A stretch of DNA of 64,000 nucleotides, from the NCBI RefSeq assembly GCF_018069805.1, contig NZ_JAGPYN010000012.1:1-64000 (forward strand). Reading direction: 5' to 3'. This stretch comes from Pseudoalteromonas ostreae. GTDB taxonomy: Bacteria; Pseudomonadota; Gammaproteobacteria; Enterobacterales; Alteromonadaceae. The notes beneath the pieces are model-generated. The model was not told the origin of the DNA. It did no database searches and saw only the letters and a program-made list of their open reading frames with translations. The position numbers and the translations under genes were made by a program. Positions 8,509 through 17,593 of the stretch are shown piece by piece (the first letter of the stretch is position 1; each line of letters begins with the position of its first letter).

Positions 8509-10115
8509 TATGATTGCTCCTGTAACTTAGTTTTTGCTGAACGGCGTGTCCGTTGTTGCGGTGTTTTAGCCGGAGTGTGAGTTGGTATTTTTTTGGCCTG
8601 AACTACAAATAAGGCTGCAAATACTAAACACATTAAATCAAAACTAAATAATGCCCACTGGCCGTTTAGTAAGTAGCTGATTAGATTGCCATTGGTGGTA
8701 AGAGCATTAATAACAGGCACGCTGATACAGGCGATAGCGTTTATCCACGCGAGTAAAATCCACTGCGGCCTTGCGCGTTTAAATAGCGCAAACAAAGCAA
8801 CGGCTAGCCAAGTCATAAAGAATGCAAGTATTTCTTTATCTGCGCGCTCAGGGGTTGTCATAGGCAGTAACCGGTTGGCAATAAAAAATGCGCAGGTTGC
8901 AAGTGGTAAGCCCATTAATGTGGCAAGGTTTAACCCTTCTACCAACTTTAAGCCAATTGTAGCGGGTTGGTCTTTTTTCATGCGTTCGCGAATACGCTTA
9001 GCCCACATAATACAGCCAGTTGCTATCATTACACAGCCAGCTACGCCGCATAAAAAGTATAACCAGCGTAATAATGGGTTAGCTAAACGGCCTGTGTGTA
9101 GGGCTGTTAGCGAGTCATAGAACACCTCAGTATTGGTTAACTGGGCAGCAGTTTTAGCTATTAAGCTGCCATCTACACCGTTAAATAATAAGGTGGGTGT
9201 TTGGTCGCGAACTAGGCTACCGGTATCTGCACGGACTGTAATTGTGGCTGAGGCTTTATTTGGATCACGAATTGAAATTTGTGTTAAGTCAGCATCAGGC
9301 CAGTTAGTATAAACTTGATCTAAAATAGTATCGATGGCTATTAATGGAGCGCTATCAGGGCTAGTTTTGGTGCGTACATTAGTGGGTGACACATCGTTAA
9401 ATAAACCACGAATGCCATCTTCGTATGCGGTCAATGCGGGATAGGGGAATAACATAAATATTAGCGTAATTAGGCCTGTATAGGTGATCATAATATGAAA
9501 AGGTAACGCCAATACTGACGATACATTATGACCATCTAACCAACTGCGGCTGCCTTTGTTGGCACGAAAGCTAAACATATCTTTAAAAATACGTTTGTGG
9601 ATCACCACCCCAGATATCAGCGCTACCAACATAAATAAGCTCGCAAAGCAGACAATCCAACGAGCTGTGCGTACATCAATATAATGTAGGTCAAAATGCA
9701 GTCGATAAAAAAAGTTACCCCCTCTGGTGTCTCTTGTTTGTGCTATTTCGTCACCGGTTTGTGGGTTGATATTGTGCTCTTGCCAACCACCAAAACGCTT
9801 CCCTTCAGGACGAGGCTTTTCATAAGCATAGTTAAGCTGCGGTTTTCGCTCTGTGGGCAAGTAAATTCCCCAACGCGTAGACTCTGGGCCTGCATTTTGT
9901 AGGTAATTAATACCACTGATGATTTGGCTGCGCTGTTGCGCTACACGCTGTTCTGGCGCTTGTACATTGTGCAGTGCTGGTTGATTCCAAAGCGTTATTT
10001 CGTCCCGAAAAAAACTCACTGTACCGGCAAAAAATATTAAATAGAGTAGCCAGCATACTAATAACCCAACCCAGGTATGCATCCAGGTCATGGAGCGGAA
10101 AAAACTCTCTTTCAT
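8508..10115 (-). CDS. PepSY-associated TM helix membrane protein
   Basis: A 535-residue inner-membrane protein of the PepSY_TM family. The first membrane segment follows SMTWMHTWVGLLVCWLLYLI; the HTW motif and later RLHFDLHY and LPFHIMITYTGL histidines are typical and resemble ferric reductase-like haem or metal ligands. The C-terminus is basic (KTPQQRTRRSAKTK). The ATG at 10113-10115 overlaps the stop of the DUF3649 gene by 4 bp; a TTG two codons earlier is less likely. Members are linked to siderophore iron reduction and uptake. No receptor gene is adjacent. Confidence 0.85.
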   Translation of the reverse strand: MKESFFRSMTWMHTWVGLLVCWLLYLIFFAGTVSFFRDEITLWNQPALHNVQAPEQRVAQQRSQIISGINYLQNAGPESTRWGIYLPTERKPQLNYAYEKPRPEGKRFGGWQEHNINPQTGDEIAQTRDTRGGNFFYRLHFDLHYIDVRTARWIVCFASLFMLVALISGVVIHKRIFKDMFSFRANKGSRSWLDGHNVSSVLALPFHIMITYTGLITLIFMLFPYPALTAYEDGIRGLFNDVSPTNVRTKTSPDSAPLIAIDTILDQVYTNWPDADLTQISIRDPNKASATITVRADTGSLVRDQTPTLLFNGVDGSLIAKTAAQLTNTEVFYDSLTALHTGRLANPLLRWLYFLCGVAGCVMIATGCIMWAKRIRERMKKDQPATIGLKLVEGLNLATLMGLPLATCAFFIANRLLPMTTPERADKEILAFFMTWLAVALFALFKRARPQWILLAWINAIACISVPVINALTTNGNLISYLLNGQWALFSFDLMCLVFAALFVVQAKKIPTHTPAKTPQQRTRRSAKTKLQEQS

Positions 10116-10456
10116 AGCCAACCTTTAAGTAATGATAAGATCAGAGCACACCCTGAAGTAGTTAGTAAAATAGTGATCCATATTTTATTGAGTGATTTAA
10201 CTGCAAACACCCAAATAAACACGCAGCTGTACACTAAAATAGTCAGGGTGATACTAAGTAATACGGCATCTGACTTTTTCAATGGTAAAATAATACTCAG
10301 TAACGCAGTAAACACGGCAGTAAAGACATAACCACCAACAATGGCAGCAAAAAAGCGCGAGATAACAGCAAAACGATATGTATGAGCTTGATAAGCCTGG
10401 TTTAATTTAGATCTTATAGAGAGTATTTGGCTGTTTTTGACAGATTGAGCATGCAT
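10112..10456 (-). CDS. DUF3649 family small membrane protein
   Basis: A 114-residue protein with three predicted membrane helices: FAAIVGGYVFTAVFTALLSI, LLSITLTILVYSCVFIWVFA and ITILLTTSGCALILSLL. Sequence and position at the head of the PepSY operon fit DUF3649. Stop and start overlap by 4 bp with the downstream gene, indicating coupled translation. Function is unknown beyond the association with iron uptake. Confidence 0.75.
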   Translation of the reverse strand: MHAQSVKNSQILSIRSKLNQAYQAHTYRFAVISRFFAAIVGGYVFTAVFTALLSIILPLKKSDAVLLSITLTILVYSCVFIWVFAVKSLNKIWITILLTTSGCALILSLLKGWL

Positions 10457-10522
10457 GATGATCCCTCAAAGTCCCAAGTGGGGGCGAATAAAGAGGCTAT
10501 TATATATTATAGATATGGAAAA

Positions 10523-10541
10523 GATAGTGATTCGTATTTTC
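10523..10541. promoter_or_regulatory. Candidate Fur box upstream of the PepSY operon
   Basis: The 19-mer gatagtgattcgtattttc matches the Fur consensus at about 13 of 19 positions and lies 67 bp upstream of the DUF3649 start. Iron control would suit the operon. The match is only moderate. Confidence 0.35.
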
Positions 10542-10715
10542 TTTGTTGTTTGTTGCGATGAGAGCTTGGCAATACTCAGCACATTTACTTAGTTAAATAA
10601 TGATCTATTGCTATCCTTTACTGTTTTAATTGGAAAAGTTCGCAAATTTTTCAGCTGCTTGTATGCTTAGTTATTGGTAGGCTATAAGCAGTTAGTTTAA
10701 TTTATAGGGATCACT

Positions 10716-11078
10716 ATGTTAGCACATAAAAAACTTAATTATGTTGAATTCGCCGCCGTTGATTTAATTGCCACAAAGACATTTTTTAGTACGGTTTTTG
10801 ATTGGCAATTTATTGATTATGGCCCTGAATATACGTCATTTAATGCTGAGACAGCAGGACTCGATGGCGGTTTTTATCAAGCACCACTTAGCTCATTAAC
10901 GCAACATGGTGCAGCTTTGTTAGTATTTTATAGCGAGGATATTGCGCAAACACAGGCTAAAGTAGAGCAATATGGCGGGAGTATTATAAAACCAATTTTT
11001 GATTTTCCAGGGGGCTGCCGATTCCATTTTACCGAGCCCAGTGGCAATGAATTTGCAGTGTGGTCAGAACATAATTGA
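10716..11078 (+). CDS. VOC superfamily protein (glyoxalase-like)
   Basis: A 120-residue single-module VOC protein: KLNYVEFAAVDLIATKTFFSTVFDWQF at the start and GGCRFHFTEPSGNEFAVWSE at the end are the paired beta-alpha-beta signatures. The C-terminal Glu in EPSGNEFAVW fits a metal ligand. Such proteins act as lyases, dioxygenases or resistance proteins; substrate cannot be told. It is followed closely by a second, broken VOC gene. Confidence 0.88.
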   Translation: MLAHKKLNYVEFAAVDLIATKTFFSTVFDWQFIDYGPEYTSFNAETAGLDGGFYQAPLSSLTQHGAALLVFYSEDIAQTQAKVEQYGGSIIKPIFDFPGGCRFHFTEPSGNEFAVWSEHN

Positions 11079-11124
11079 ACGAAAAAATAGATCATAATTT
11101 TACTAACTCAAGGAAATGAATTGA

Positions 11125-11301
11125 ATGACAGATTTGAGTTGCGAAGAAATTAAAGCATTTGTACCAGCAAAAGATTTTGCGCTTAGTTGTGCGTTTTATC
11201 AGCATATGGGCTTTCAAATCGCGTGGCAAATGATTGATTTTATTATTTATGATCCAAGTGGTGTGCTGTGGCGAATAGGGCAAAGTAGTGATGATGGCTA
11301 G
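11125..11301 (+). pseudogene. Internally deleted VOC (bleomycin-resistance-like) gene
   Basis: A 58-codon frame joins the start of a glyoxalase/bleomycin-resistance protein (IKAFVPAKDFALSCAFYQHMGFQIAWQ) directly to the final strand of the same fold (IDFIIYDPSGVLWRIGQ). Family members are about 115-125 residues, so roughly 60 central codons were lost in frame. The product could not form the full VOC fold or its metal site. Its 3' end overlaps the next gene's start, suggesting an original operon. Confidence 0.65.
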
Positions 11302-11881
11302 CACCTTGTTAAAGCAAGTTAGTCAATGCGTGATCTGTGAGCCTGAGCTGGCGCTTGGCGCGCGTCCGGTGCTGCAATTTAATCCCAGTGCGCGTATTTT
11401 AATTGCAGGGCAAGCGCCGGGGCTTAAAGTACACCAAAGTGGCATTCCATTTGATGATGCCAGTGGCAAGCGGCTGCGCGAGTGGTTAGGGCTTAAGCCA
11501 TGCGATTTTTATGATGCAACTAAGGTTGCTATTTTGCCGATGGGCTTTTGTTACCCAGGTAAAGGTAAGTCAGGCGATTTAGCGCCGCGTAAAGAATGCG
11601 CACCTGCATGGCGTTCGCAGCTTTTAGCGGCACTGTCCAATATTAAGTTAACCATAGTGCTGGGTAAATATGCCCAAGCGTACCATTTACCACACACAAA
11701 ACATTTACCCCTCACTGAGTTAGTAAAATCATGGCGTGAGTATTGGCCAGAAGTTTTGCCATTGCCGCACCCGAGTCCGCGTAATAATATTTGGCTAACT
11801 AAAAACCCTTGGTTTGAGCGTGATGTGGTGCCACAGTTGGCGCAAACTATTCAAGCAATTTTGCAATGTGAGGATGATTAG
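11291..11881 (+). CDS. Uracil-DNA glycosylase family protein
   Basis: A protein of about 196 residues with the UDG superfamily motif A (ILIAGQAPGLKVHQSG), the GKRLREWLGL helix and the motif B leucine-loop region (PLPHPSPRNNIWL). The HPSPRN motif places it among family 4/5-like glycosylases, which remove uracil from DNA. The C-GYPGKGKSG-like segment after ILPMGFCYPG is also typical of this subgroup. Starts at 11288 (GTG), 11291 or 11294 (ATG) are all possible; ATG is preferred. It overlaps the VOC remnant and is followed within 5 bp by the dioxygenase gene. Confidence 0.8.
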   Translation: MMASTLLKQVSQCVICEPELALGARPVLQFNPSARILIAGQAPGLKVHQSGIPFDDASGKRLREWLGLKPCDFYDATKVAILPMGFCYPGKGKSGDLAPRKECAPAWRSQLLAALSNIKLTIVLGKYAQAYHLPHTKHLPLTELVKSWREYWPEVLPLPHPSPRNNIWLTKNPWFERDVVPQLAQTIQAILQCEDD

Positions 11882-11885
11882 TTTG

Positions 11886-12641
11886 ATGATCAATACCCAA
11901 TTTGAGCAGCATGGTTTTTTTCATGTAAAAGGTTTTTACACTGAACGTGAACTTGTGCATGAGCGAGAAGTGATCAATTGTTTTCATCATCAATGGATTG
12001 CTGATAATCAACAGTTTTATCAAACCAAGGCGGTTAATAGCGCTTACTTAACTGCAAACACCTATTTAGATGAAGCCCAGCGATTGGTGTTGTTTAAGTT
12101 TATTGCCAGCCATAAGTTAATGGCCCAAGTTGATTCGATACTTGAACCTGCGGCTTTTATGAATACTCAGTTGTTTTTTAATCCGGTTAACCCTGAGCAA
12201 GAAAATTATTGGCACCGTGATATGCAGTACCATTTAAGCCTAGCGGAGCAGCAAGCTGCGTTATTGGGTCCTGAAGTAATACATTGTCGGATTGCGCTCG
12301 AAGACGAGCCGGGCATTGAGTTAGTCCCAGGTACTCATCGGCGTTGGGATACACCAGATGAGCTGGCAACTAGGATGGCCATTGAACACAACAACACCAG
12401 TGATGATTTAGCCACCGGCCATGTGATAGAAATGCATGCGGGGGATTTATTAATTTTCTCGGCAAATATGATCCACCGTGGTTTATACGGTAAAGACCGT
12501 TTAGCACTGGATATTCTTTTTGGTGAGCCACAGCCCCATGTACTGCATTTTGTTCAGGATATCTGTCTGCCTACTCCAGCGATGCTTTCGACATTAGAAG
12601 ATGCCAGTGCCTTTGCGGTTACTTTGGCACACCAAGAATAA
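11886..12641 (+). CDS. Phytanoyl-CoA dioxygenase (PhyH) family protein
   Basis: A 251-residue protein from ATG 11886, four bases after the UDG stop; the frame is open further upstream but overlaps that gene. It shows the non-haem Fe(II)/2-oxoglutarate facial triad pattern: YWHRDMQY (His and Asp), and IHRGLYGKDRLALDI with the distal His and the oxoglutarate-binding Arg. The start FEQHGFFHVKGFYTERELV is the usual PhyH opening. Substrate unknown. It forms a likely operon with the glycosylase. Confidence 0.83.
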   Translation: MINTQFEQHGFFHVKGFYTERELVHEREVINCFHHQWIADNQQFYQTKAVNSAYLTANTYLDEAQRLVLFKFIASHKLMAQVDSILEPAAFMNTQLFFNPVNPEQENYWHRDMQYHLSLAEQQAALLGPEVIHCRIALEDEPGIELVPGTHRRWDTPDELATRMAIEHNNTSDDLATGHVIEMHAGDLLIFSANMIHRGLYGKDRLALDILFGEPQPHVLHFVQDICLPTPAMLSTLEDASAFAVTLAHQE

Positions 12642-12648
12642 CCGCGCT

Positions 12649-12702
12649 ACATAGACCTTGCATAAAACCACATAGGCCTTGCCTAAAACCACATGGGCTG
12701 CT
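12649..12702. repeat. 21-bp imperfect tandem repeat, 2.5 copies
   Basis: The unit acataggccttgcctaaaacc (12670-12690) is preceded by a copy with three changes (12649-12669) and followed by a half copy starting acatgggctgct at 12691. It lies between the convergent dioxygenase and helicase genes. No function is evident. Confidence 0.6.
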
Positions 12703-12732
12703 GTTATATCTCGAAAGATAAACAGGTCTGAG

Positions 12733-15700
12733 CTACATTTCGCTGTTACTTAATAGCGCCAGTAGTTGATCTTTAGACATTTGCCCAGCATCACCACTGC
12801 CGGCGAGTACTTTATCTGCGAGTGCTTGTTTATGTTCGTGCAATTGCAGGATTTTTTCTTCAATGGTATTTTGTGCTATCAGCCGGTACACAGTAACGGG
12901 GCGTGTTTGCCCTAGGCGATGCGCGCGATCGGATGCTTGTTGTTCAACCGCAGGATTCCACCACGGATCGAGATGCAGTACATAATCAGCCGCGGTTAAA
13001 TTAAGCCCCGTGCCGCCTGCTTTTAAGCTGATCAAAAACAGTGGTGCATGACCTGCTTGAAATTTATCAACTTGTTGTTTGCGTTTGTTAGTGCTCATGC
13101 TGCCGTCAAGATAACAATAATCGATGCCGCGTTTTTGTAAGCGTTTTTCAACCAGTTTTAACACATCGACAAATTGGCTGAAGATCAGCGCTTGGTGGTT
13201 GTTTTCTAGTAATTCTTCAATAATCGCTTCTGCAGTGTCGAGTTTACTCGATGGCAACTTACTATTTTCCAGTAACAACTGCGGGGCAATACAAGCGCGG
13301 CGTAATTTAGTTAATGACGCCAAGATAGCAATGTATTGGCTGTCTTCCTGATTTGCTTGTTCAAGTGCGTTTAAACGAGTTGCTTCGTACAGTGCTTGCT
13401 CTTTTTCACTTAATGCGAAGGTTAAGTTTATTTCGGTTTTTTCTGGTAACTCGGTCAATACCGTTTGTTTGGTTCGACGCAGAATAAATGGAGCAATGAG
13501 GGTTTTTAGAGTATCGGCTTGTTGTTGATTTTTATCGGCGTTACCAAAGCGCTTTTTAAATACTGGCAGGGTATGTAAAAAGCCTGGCATTAAAAAGTTA
13601 AACAAGCTCCACAGTTCACCTAAATGGTTTTCGATTGGCGTGCCTGACAGGCCAATTTTAAATTGACCATTGAGTGCAAATGCGGCTTTAGCTCTTAAAC
13701 TCAAGGGGTTTTTAATTGCTTGTGCTTCGTCAAAGACAATATTAGCAAAAGAAAATTGCGCCAGTTGTTCACCAATTAGTGGCAGTAAACCATAACTGAC
13801 GATCACTAAATCGTGTTTACCAGCCGTTGCCAGAATATCAGCGCATGCAGTGGCGTTTTCAATGATTTTTACATGCAAAGCCGGCGCGAATCGCTCGGTT
13901 TCAACTTGCCAGTTATGACACACAGATTTTGGCGCAACCACTACACTGGCACCTAAACTACTGCGCATTTGTAACACGGTTAAGGTTTGTAAGGTTTTAC
14001 CTAGCCCCATGTCATCGGCTAAACAAGCATTGAGTCCCCAGTTGGCCAGTTGCATTAGCCATTTAACCCCGACTACTTGATAGTCTCGTAAAATATGGAC
14101 TAAATGTGCAGGTAAGGTAGGGTCGATAGTTTGCTCAAATTTAGCTAAACGCGTTTTCCAGCTGTCACCAAATGTGACATCACCTAAGTCGGCAATGCTT
14201 TGGTGTAAAGGCAATGCACGCGCGTTGGCAATCCGTAGTTCATCACTTGAGTTGTGCTTATCAATATTTTGCATCCCTTCTAAGCGATTTAATAAGTTAG
14301 TTAAACGCTGATCCAATAATAATGAATTGCCTTCCGAAAACTCTAAAATGCTGCCGCGGCGCGGGGCTTTAAGCAGGGTTTGTAATTCGTATATTTGGCC
14401 GCTAGGGAGTGAGATTTTACCACTGACGCTTAACCAATCGTTATCATCATTTAAGTTAAGAGAAAGGTGCTGGCTTTTGGCAACTTTCATGCCTTGGCTC
14501 GTTTCGTCCCAACTTAATACCAGAGACTGTGCTTTTTGCGCAGCTTCAAGTAACTCAATTGCTTGGCTAATATCTTCAGGTAAATAAAATTGCTGTTGAA
14601 TTTGATTATGTTGCGGTGATTGCCGATCAGCAAATAATCCGGCCATATTTTTCAGTAATTTTCTAAACGCTTTTTGCTCTGCTTTTAAATCACGTTTAAT
14701 AACAATGCTGTCGGTTTGATCATCATCAGTATGTGCGAGTGTCAAAGCACCAATGCCGGGTTCAACCCAAGGGCCGTCTACGCCATTTGGCATGGCATAA
14801 AAGTTAATGTTGATACCTAATTGGGTAAGAGCGATCACTGCGGCAAATTCACACAAGCCTTGGCGTACGTTGTTGATATGAGCAAACTCGGTACGCTGGC
14901 TGCTAATATGATGCTCGTTAGCCAGTACTTGTAATGCGGCATTTAGTTGTGGCAGTTTTTCTTCGGTTAAATTATTGGGTTGTTGGTCAAATAATTGCAG
15001 TAATTTGAGCTGTTTGTCATCAATGGCGAATACTTGGTAACAATTTGCGTGACTGTGGATAAGTAAAAAGTCACAGTCCGGATCGCTGATACTCGGTTGC
15101 ATTACCAGGCGATAGCAATCATTGCTGTCTTGTGCAATTTCAATGACAAACTCGCCTTTGATCAGCGTAAGTGGCTGTCCATTGTGATCTTCAAGCCCTT
15201 TAAACCCTATTAGTGCTTGTAATACCGCGGCCGTTGCATGTATTTCGTGATAACCAAATCCGGCATGGTTATTTAGCACTTGTACTAAGTTATGATCGGC
15301 GCTGGTTAATGCATCTTGATACTGGTTATAAGCAAGTTCTTGGGCGTTTACTTTACGACCTTTGGTCCATTCGCCTTTGGCATTGAGTTGCTGTACTTTG
15401 GCTTGTATGAGCGGTAAATCTAAATGGGTTAAATCCAGTTGCCATACAATTCGTTGCTGCGCAGTGGGCGTATCAATTTGGCTAATATCATTAAGCCAAC
15501 GCTGCCATTGTGGGACGCGGGTAAAGTGCTGTAATAAACCAGTATTGGGTAATGGTGTGTCATCGCTAAGCCAATTAACTAAGTGCTGGCATTGCTCAGC
15601 TAACCAGTGTTGATGCGCACTAATTGCGCTATTGAGCTGTTCTAACAGTTCAGTATCACCCCTTAGATGATTTACCTGTTCGTCTGTGGCGTTTTTAATA

Positions 15701-16794
15701 ATTGCCAGTAATAAGCAAAATAATGGCGCTAATGCATTCGGGTTACCAAGTAGATGACTTAAGCTGTTGCTTAAACGATGGTTTTGATAGTTAGCTAAAT
15801 CCTCTTCCAGCAAATAATCAATCGCTTGGCTTGGGTGGCTTAATTCCCCAAGATTTTTTTGATACCATTTTCGACAGGTATTTAGTTGTTTAATATCTGC
15901 AGCGGTTGCACTGATAAATAGGCATACAGTGTAAAGTAATCCGGTGATCTCGGTCGGATAGATGCCTTTGCCAAAGTTTTTTCTAAACGCTGTTAAAGCG
16001 CTTTTATACTGTATCAAAGCAATATCAATAAACTCACCCTTGATGGCATTGGTATTTGCTTCATAAAAAGTGGCTAAAACACGGTCTCTTTTATCATCTA
16101 GCAATTCAGCAAAATTATCTTCTTGTAATAATATGGCTAAATTTTCATTCAGATAAATGCGTTTTCTCAGCTCTGTTGTTGGGAGCGCTTTGGCAATCAG
16201 AGTCGGCCATGCATGCTCACTGGTGAGGTTGAAAAATTGACCGCGGATAAAGTTATCTAAGCAAAGCTGTTGCCATTGCTCAGGAAGGCATTGCCACAGT
16301 TGCTCGCTGTATGGTGATTGCGCGAGCAAATTAACAAAAGCGCTATCAAGCTCAAGTGATAAATCACTAGGGAGCGGTTTTTTTCCGCTTTTTGCGCGGT
16401 CAAGATCATTAAATAGCAGGTGCAGAAAGTGCACGGCTTGATCGTGGTAATAATAGCTTTTTGTAGCTTCGGTTAAAAAAGCATGCAATAAAACTGGCTG
16501 ATGTTTTATCGCATTAATAGCTACATAAGCAACTGCGCTAACTGATATACGAAAGTTTGGTCCGTAGGGGAGCTTCCAAATTAAATCTTTAGATTCGAGT
16601 TGTTTAGTGTATTTAGCGACTTCAGCTTGAGAAAACGAATAGCCATTTTTAATGTGACTATAAAGACGTTTAGTGAGCTGCTGGACAGAGTTCTCATAGC
16701 CATGCGATGAGCCACTTATGATCAGTGCAAGTAATACACACAGTTGTTTTTGGTCGTTATCAGTTGTGGCGGGCGAAAAAGTACTTAATGGCAT
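12733..16794 (-). CDS. Large SNF2-family DEAD/DEAH helicase-like ATPase
   Basis: A 1353-residue protein. The C-terminal third is a complete SNF2 motor: Walker A DDMGLGKTLQT near residue 930, DEAQ box (NIVFDEAQAIKN) near 1020, motif III LSGTPIENHL, and the helicase C lobe with SLKAGGTGLNLTAADYVLHLDPWWNPAVEQQASDRAHRLGQ. The first 850 residues are helical with no motif I recognise. Bacterial SNF2 proteins of this type are double-stranded DNA translocases, often in DNA repair or protein displacement. There are no restriction or defence genes beside it, so a defence role is not indicated. The gene stands alone behind a terminator. Confidence 0.9.
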   Translation of the reverse strand: MPLSTFSPATTDNDQKQLCVLLALIISGSSHGYENSVQQLTKRLYSHIKNGYSFSQAEVAKYTKQLESKDLIWKLPYGPNFRISVSAVAYVAINAIKHQPVLLHAFLTEATKSYYYHDQAVHFLHLLFNDLDRAKSGKKPLPSDLSLELDSAFVNLLAQSPYSEQLWQCLPEQWQQLCLDNFIRGQFFNLTSEHAWPTLIAKALPTTELRKRIYLNENLAILLQEDNFAELLDDKRDRVLATFYEANTNAIKGEFIDIALIQYKSALTAFRKNFGKGIYPTEITGLLYTVCLFISATAADIKQLNTCRKWYQKNLGELSHPSQAIDYLLEEDLANYQNHRLSNSLSHLLGNPNALAPLFCLLLAIIKNATDEQVNHLRGDTELLEQLNSAISAHQHWLAEQCQHLVNWLSDDTPLPNTGLLQHFTRVPQWQRWLNDISQIDTPTAQQRIVWQLDLTHLDLPLIQAKVQQLNAKGEWTKGRKVNAQELAYNQYQDALTSADHNLVQVLNNHAGFGYHEIHATAAVLQALIGFKGLEDHNGQPLTLIKGEFVIEIAQDSNDCYRLVMQPSISDPDCDFLLIHSHANCYQVFAIDDKQLKLLQLFDQQPNNLTEEKLPQLNAALQVLANEHHISSQRTEFAHINNVRQGLCEFAAVIALTQLGININFYAMPNGVDGPWVEPGIGALTLAHTDDDQTDSIVIKRDLKAEQKAFRKLLKNMAGLFADRQSPQHNQIQQQFYLPEDISQAIELLEAAQKAQSLVLSWDETSQGMKVAKSQHLSLNLNDDNDWLSVSGKISLPSGQIYELQTLLKAPRRGSILEFSEGNSLLLDQRLTNLLNRLEGMQNIDKHNSSDELRIANARALPLHQSIADLGDVTFGDSWKTRLAKFEQTIDPTLPAHLVHILRDYQVVGVKWLMQLANWGLNACLADDMGLGKTLQTLTVLQMRSSLGASVVVAPKSVCHNWQVETERFAPALHVKIIENATACADILATAGKHDLVIVSYGLLPLIGEQLAQFSFANIVFDEAQAIKNPLSLRAKAAFALNGQFKIGLSGTPIENHLGELWSLFNFLMPGFLHTLPVFKKRFGNADKNQQQADTLKTLIAPFILRRTKQTVLTELPEKTEINLTFALSEKEQALYEATRLNALEQANQEDSQYIAILASLTKLRRACIAPQLLLENSKLPSSKLDTAEAIIEELLENNHQALIFSQFVDVLKLVEKRLQKRGIDYCYLDGSMSTNKRKQQVDKFQAGHAPLFLISLKAGGTGLNLTAADYVLHLDPWWNPAVEQQASDRAHRLGQTRPVTVYRLIAQNTIEEKILQLHEHKQALADKVLAGSGDAGQMSKDQLLALLSNSEM

Positions 16795-16862
16795 AAAATC
16801 AATAATTAAAGTCGCTAACGGTTGCAGCCAGTATAAGTTTCAGCTGGGGGAGTTACAACTAT

Positions 16863-16890
16863 AAAAAAGCGACCCTAAGGTCGCTTTTTT
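16863..16890 (-). terminator. Terminator after the small secreted protein gene
   Basis: aaaaaagcgacc (16863-16874) and ggtcgctttttt (16879-16890) form a perfect 12-bp stem with a 4-nt loop; A and T tracts at both ends allow function in either direction. It separates the small secreted protein gene from the helicase gene downstream. Confidence 0.88.
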
Positions 16891-16898
16891 ATAAAAAC

Positions 16899-17459
16899 CT
16901 ATTGCACTCTGGCAAATAGTTTTTGTAGTTGCGGCATATATTCTTTAATTAGTTTTAAATTACTTTCGCTAACAACCGGCGCATCTGTATTAGCAGCATT
17001 AGCTGAGTTACCAAGTGTGCCCATCATTGAACTAGCGCTGTTATTTTTCGAGCCGCCCATACTTTGCAAACCGCCCATTAACTGATTTACTTTATCTTTG
17101 TTTTCTGGCGATAAATTACCTTTGATGTTTTCAAGGTAAGCCATCGAGACTTCAGAACCCACAGTAATTAGTTGTTCAGGCGTGAAACCATATTTATTGG
17201 TAAGGGCTGCAAACTCTTTGTATAAATCATTATTTTTGATTGTACCAAGGGCGCCTAATGCCATTGCCGTCGAGCCCCCTTCAGAGCCACCTAACATACT
17301 ACCCAAATCCATGCTTTTTAATGAATCTTGATTTTGTGACCAATCAACAACCGCGGGTAATGCTTGCATATAACCTTGTAAATCTTTTTCTGTGATATCT
17401 GCCGCAAGGCTTGAAAAACTCATTGCTAACAAACTAAGAGATAAAATTATTTTTTTCAT
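16899..17459 (-). CDS. Secreted hypothetical protein (DUF2780-like?)
   Basis: A protein of about 186 residues from ATG 17459 (a GTG three codons upstream is less likely). It has a clear signal peptide, MKKIILSLSLLAMSFSSLAA. The mature part is low-complexity: Met-, Gly- and Ser-rich (SMDLGSMLGGSEGGSTAM, MGGLQSMGGSKNNSASSMMG) with helical ends. It may resemble small periplasmic proteins such as DUF2780 but I cannot confirm this. It is followed by a strong terminator and transcribed alone. Confidence 0.6.
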   Translation of the reverse strand: MKKIILSLSLLAMSFSSLAADITEKDLQGYMQALPAVVDWSQNQDSLKSMDLGSMLGGSEGGSTAMALGALGTIKNNDLYKEFAALTNKYGFTPEQLITVGSEVSMAYLENIKGNLSPENKDKVNQLMGGLQSMGGSKNNSASSMMGTLGNSANAANTDAPVVSESNLKLIKEYMPQLQKLFARVQ

Positions 17460-17593
17460 GTTGAGCACCTTTTTTATTCAATTGTTAGTTGCATTAAAGA
17501 CTATTAATTAGATAACCGCTATAAATTAAAGAGGGTTTTAGTCTGTTAACATCAGATGATATACTACATTTTTGCCTGATGTAGCTGAACCAC

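Noticed and set aside
8686..9120. 144-codon open frame on + strand
   Set aside because: Lies wholly opposite the PepSY gene, has no family resemblance and lacks a ribosome site.
12701..12725. Hairpin (ctgtt...aacag) as terminator of the helicase gene
   Set aside because: The stem has a bulge and no T run in either direction.
14327..14587. Open frame on + strand inside the SNF2 gene
   Set aside because: Antisense shadow of a clearly coding frame; sequence is low in coding character.
12733..16794. SNF2 protein as part of a phage-defence system (DISARM or similar)
   Set aside because: No methylase, nuclease, DUF1998 or PLD partner is adjacent; neighbours are housekeeping genes.
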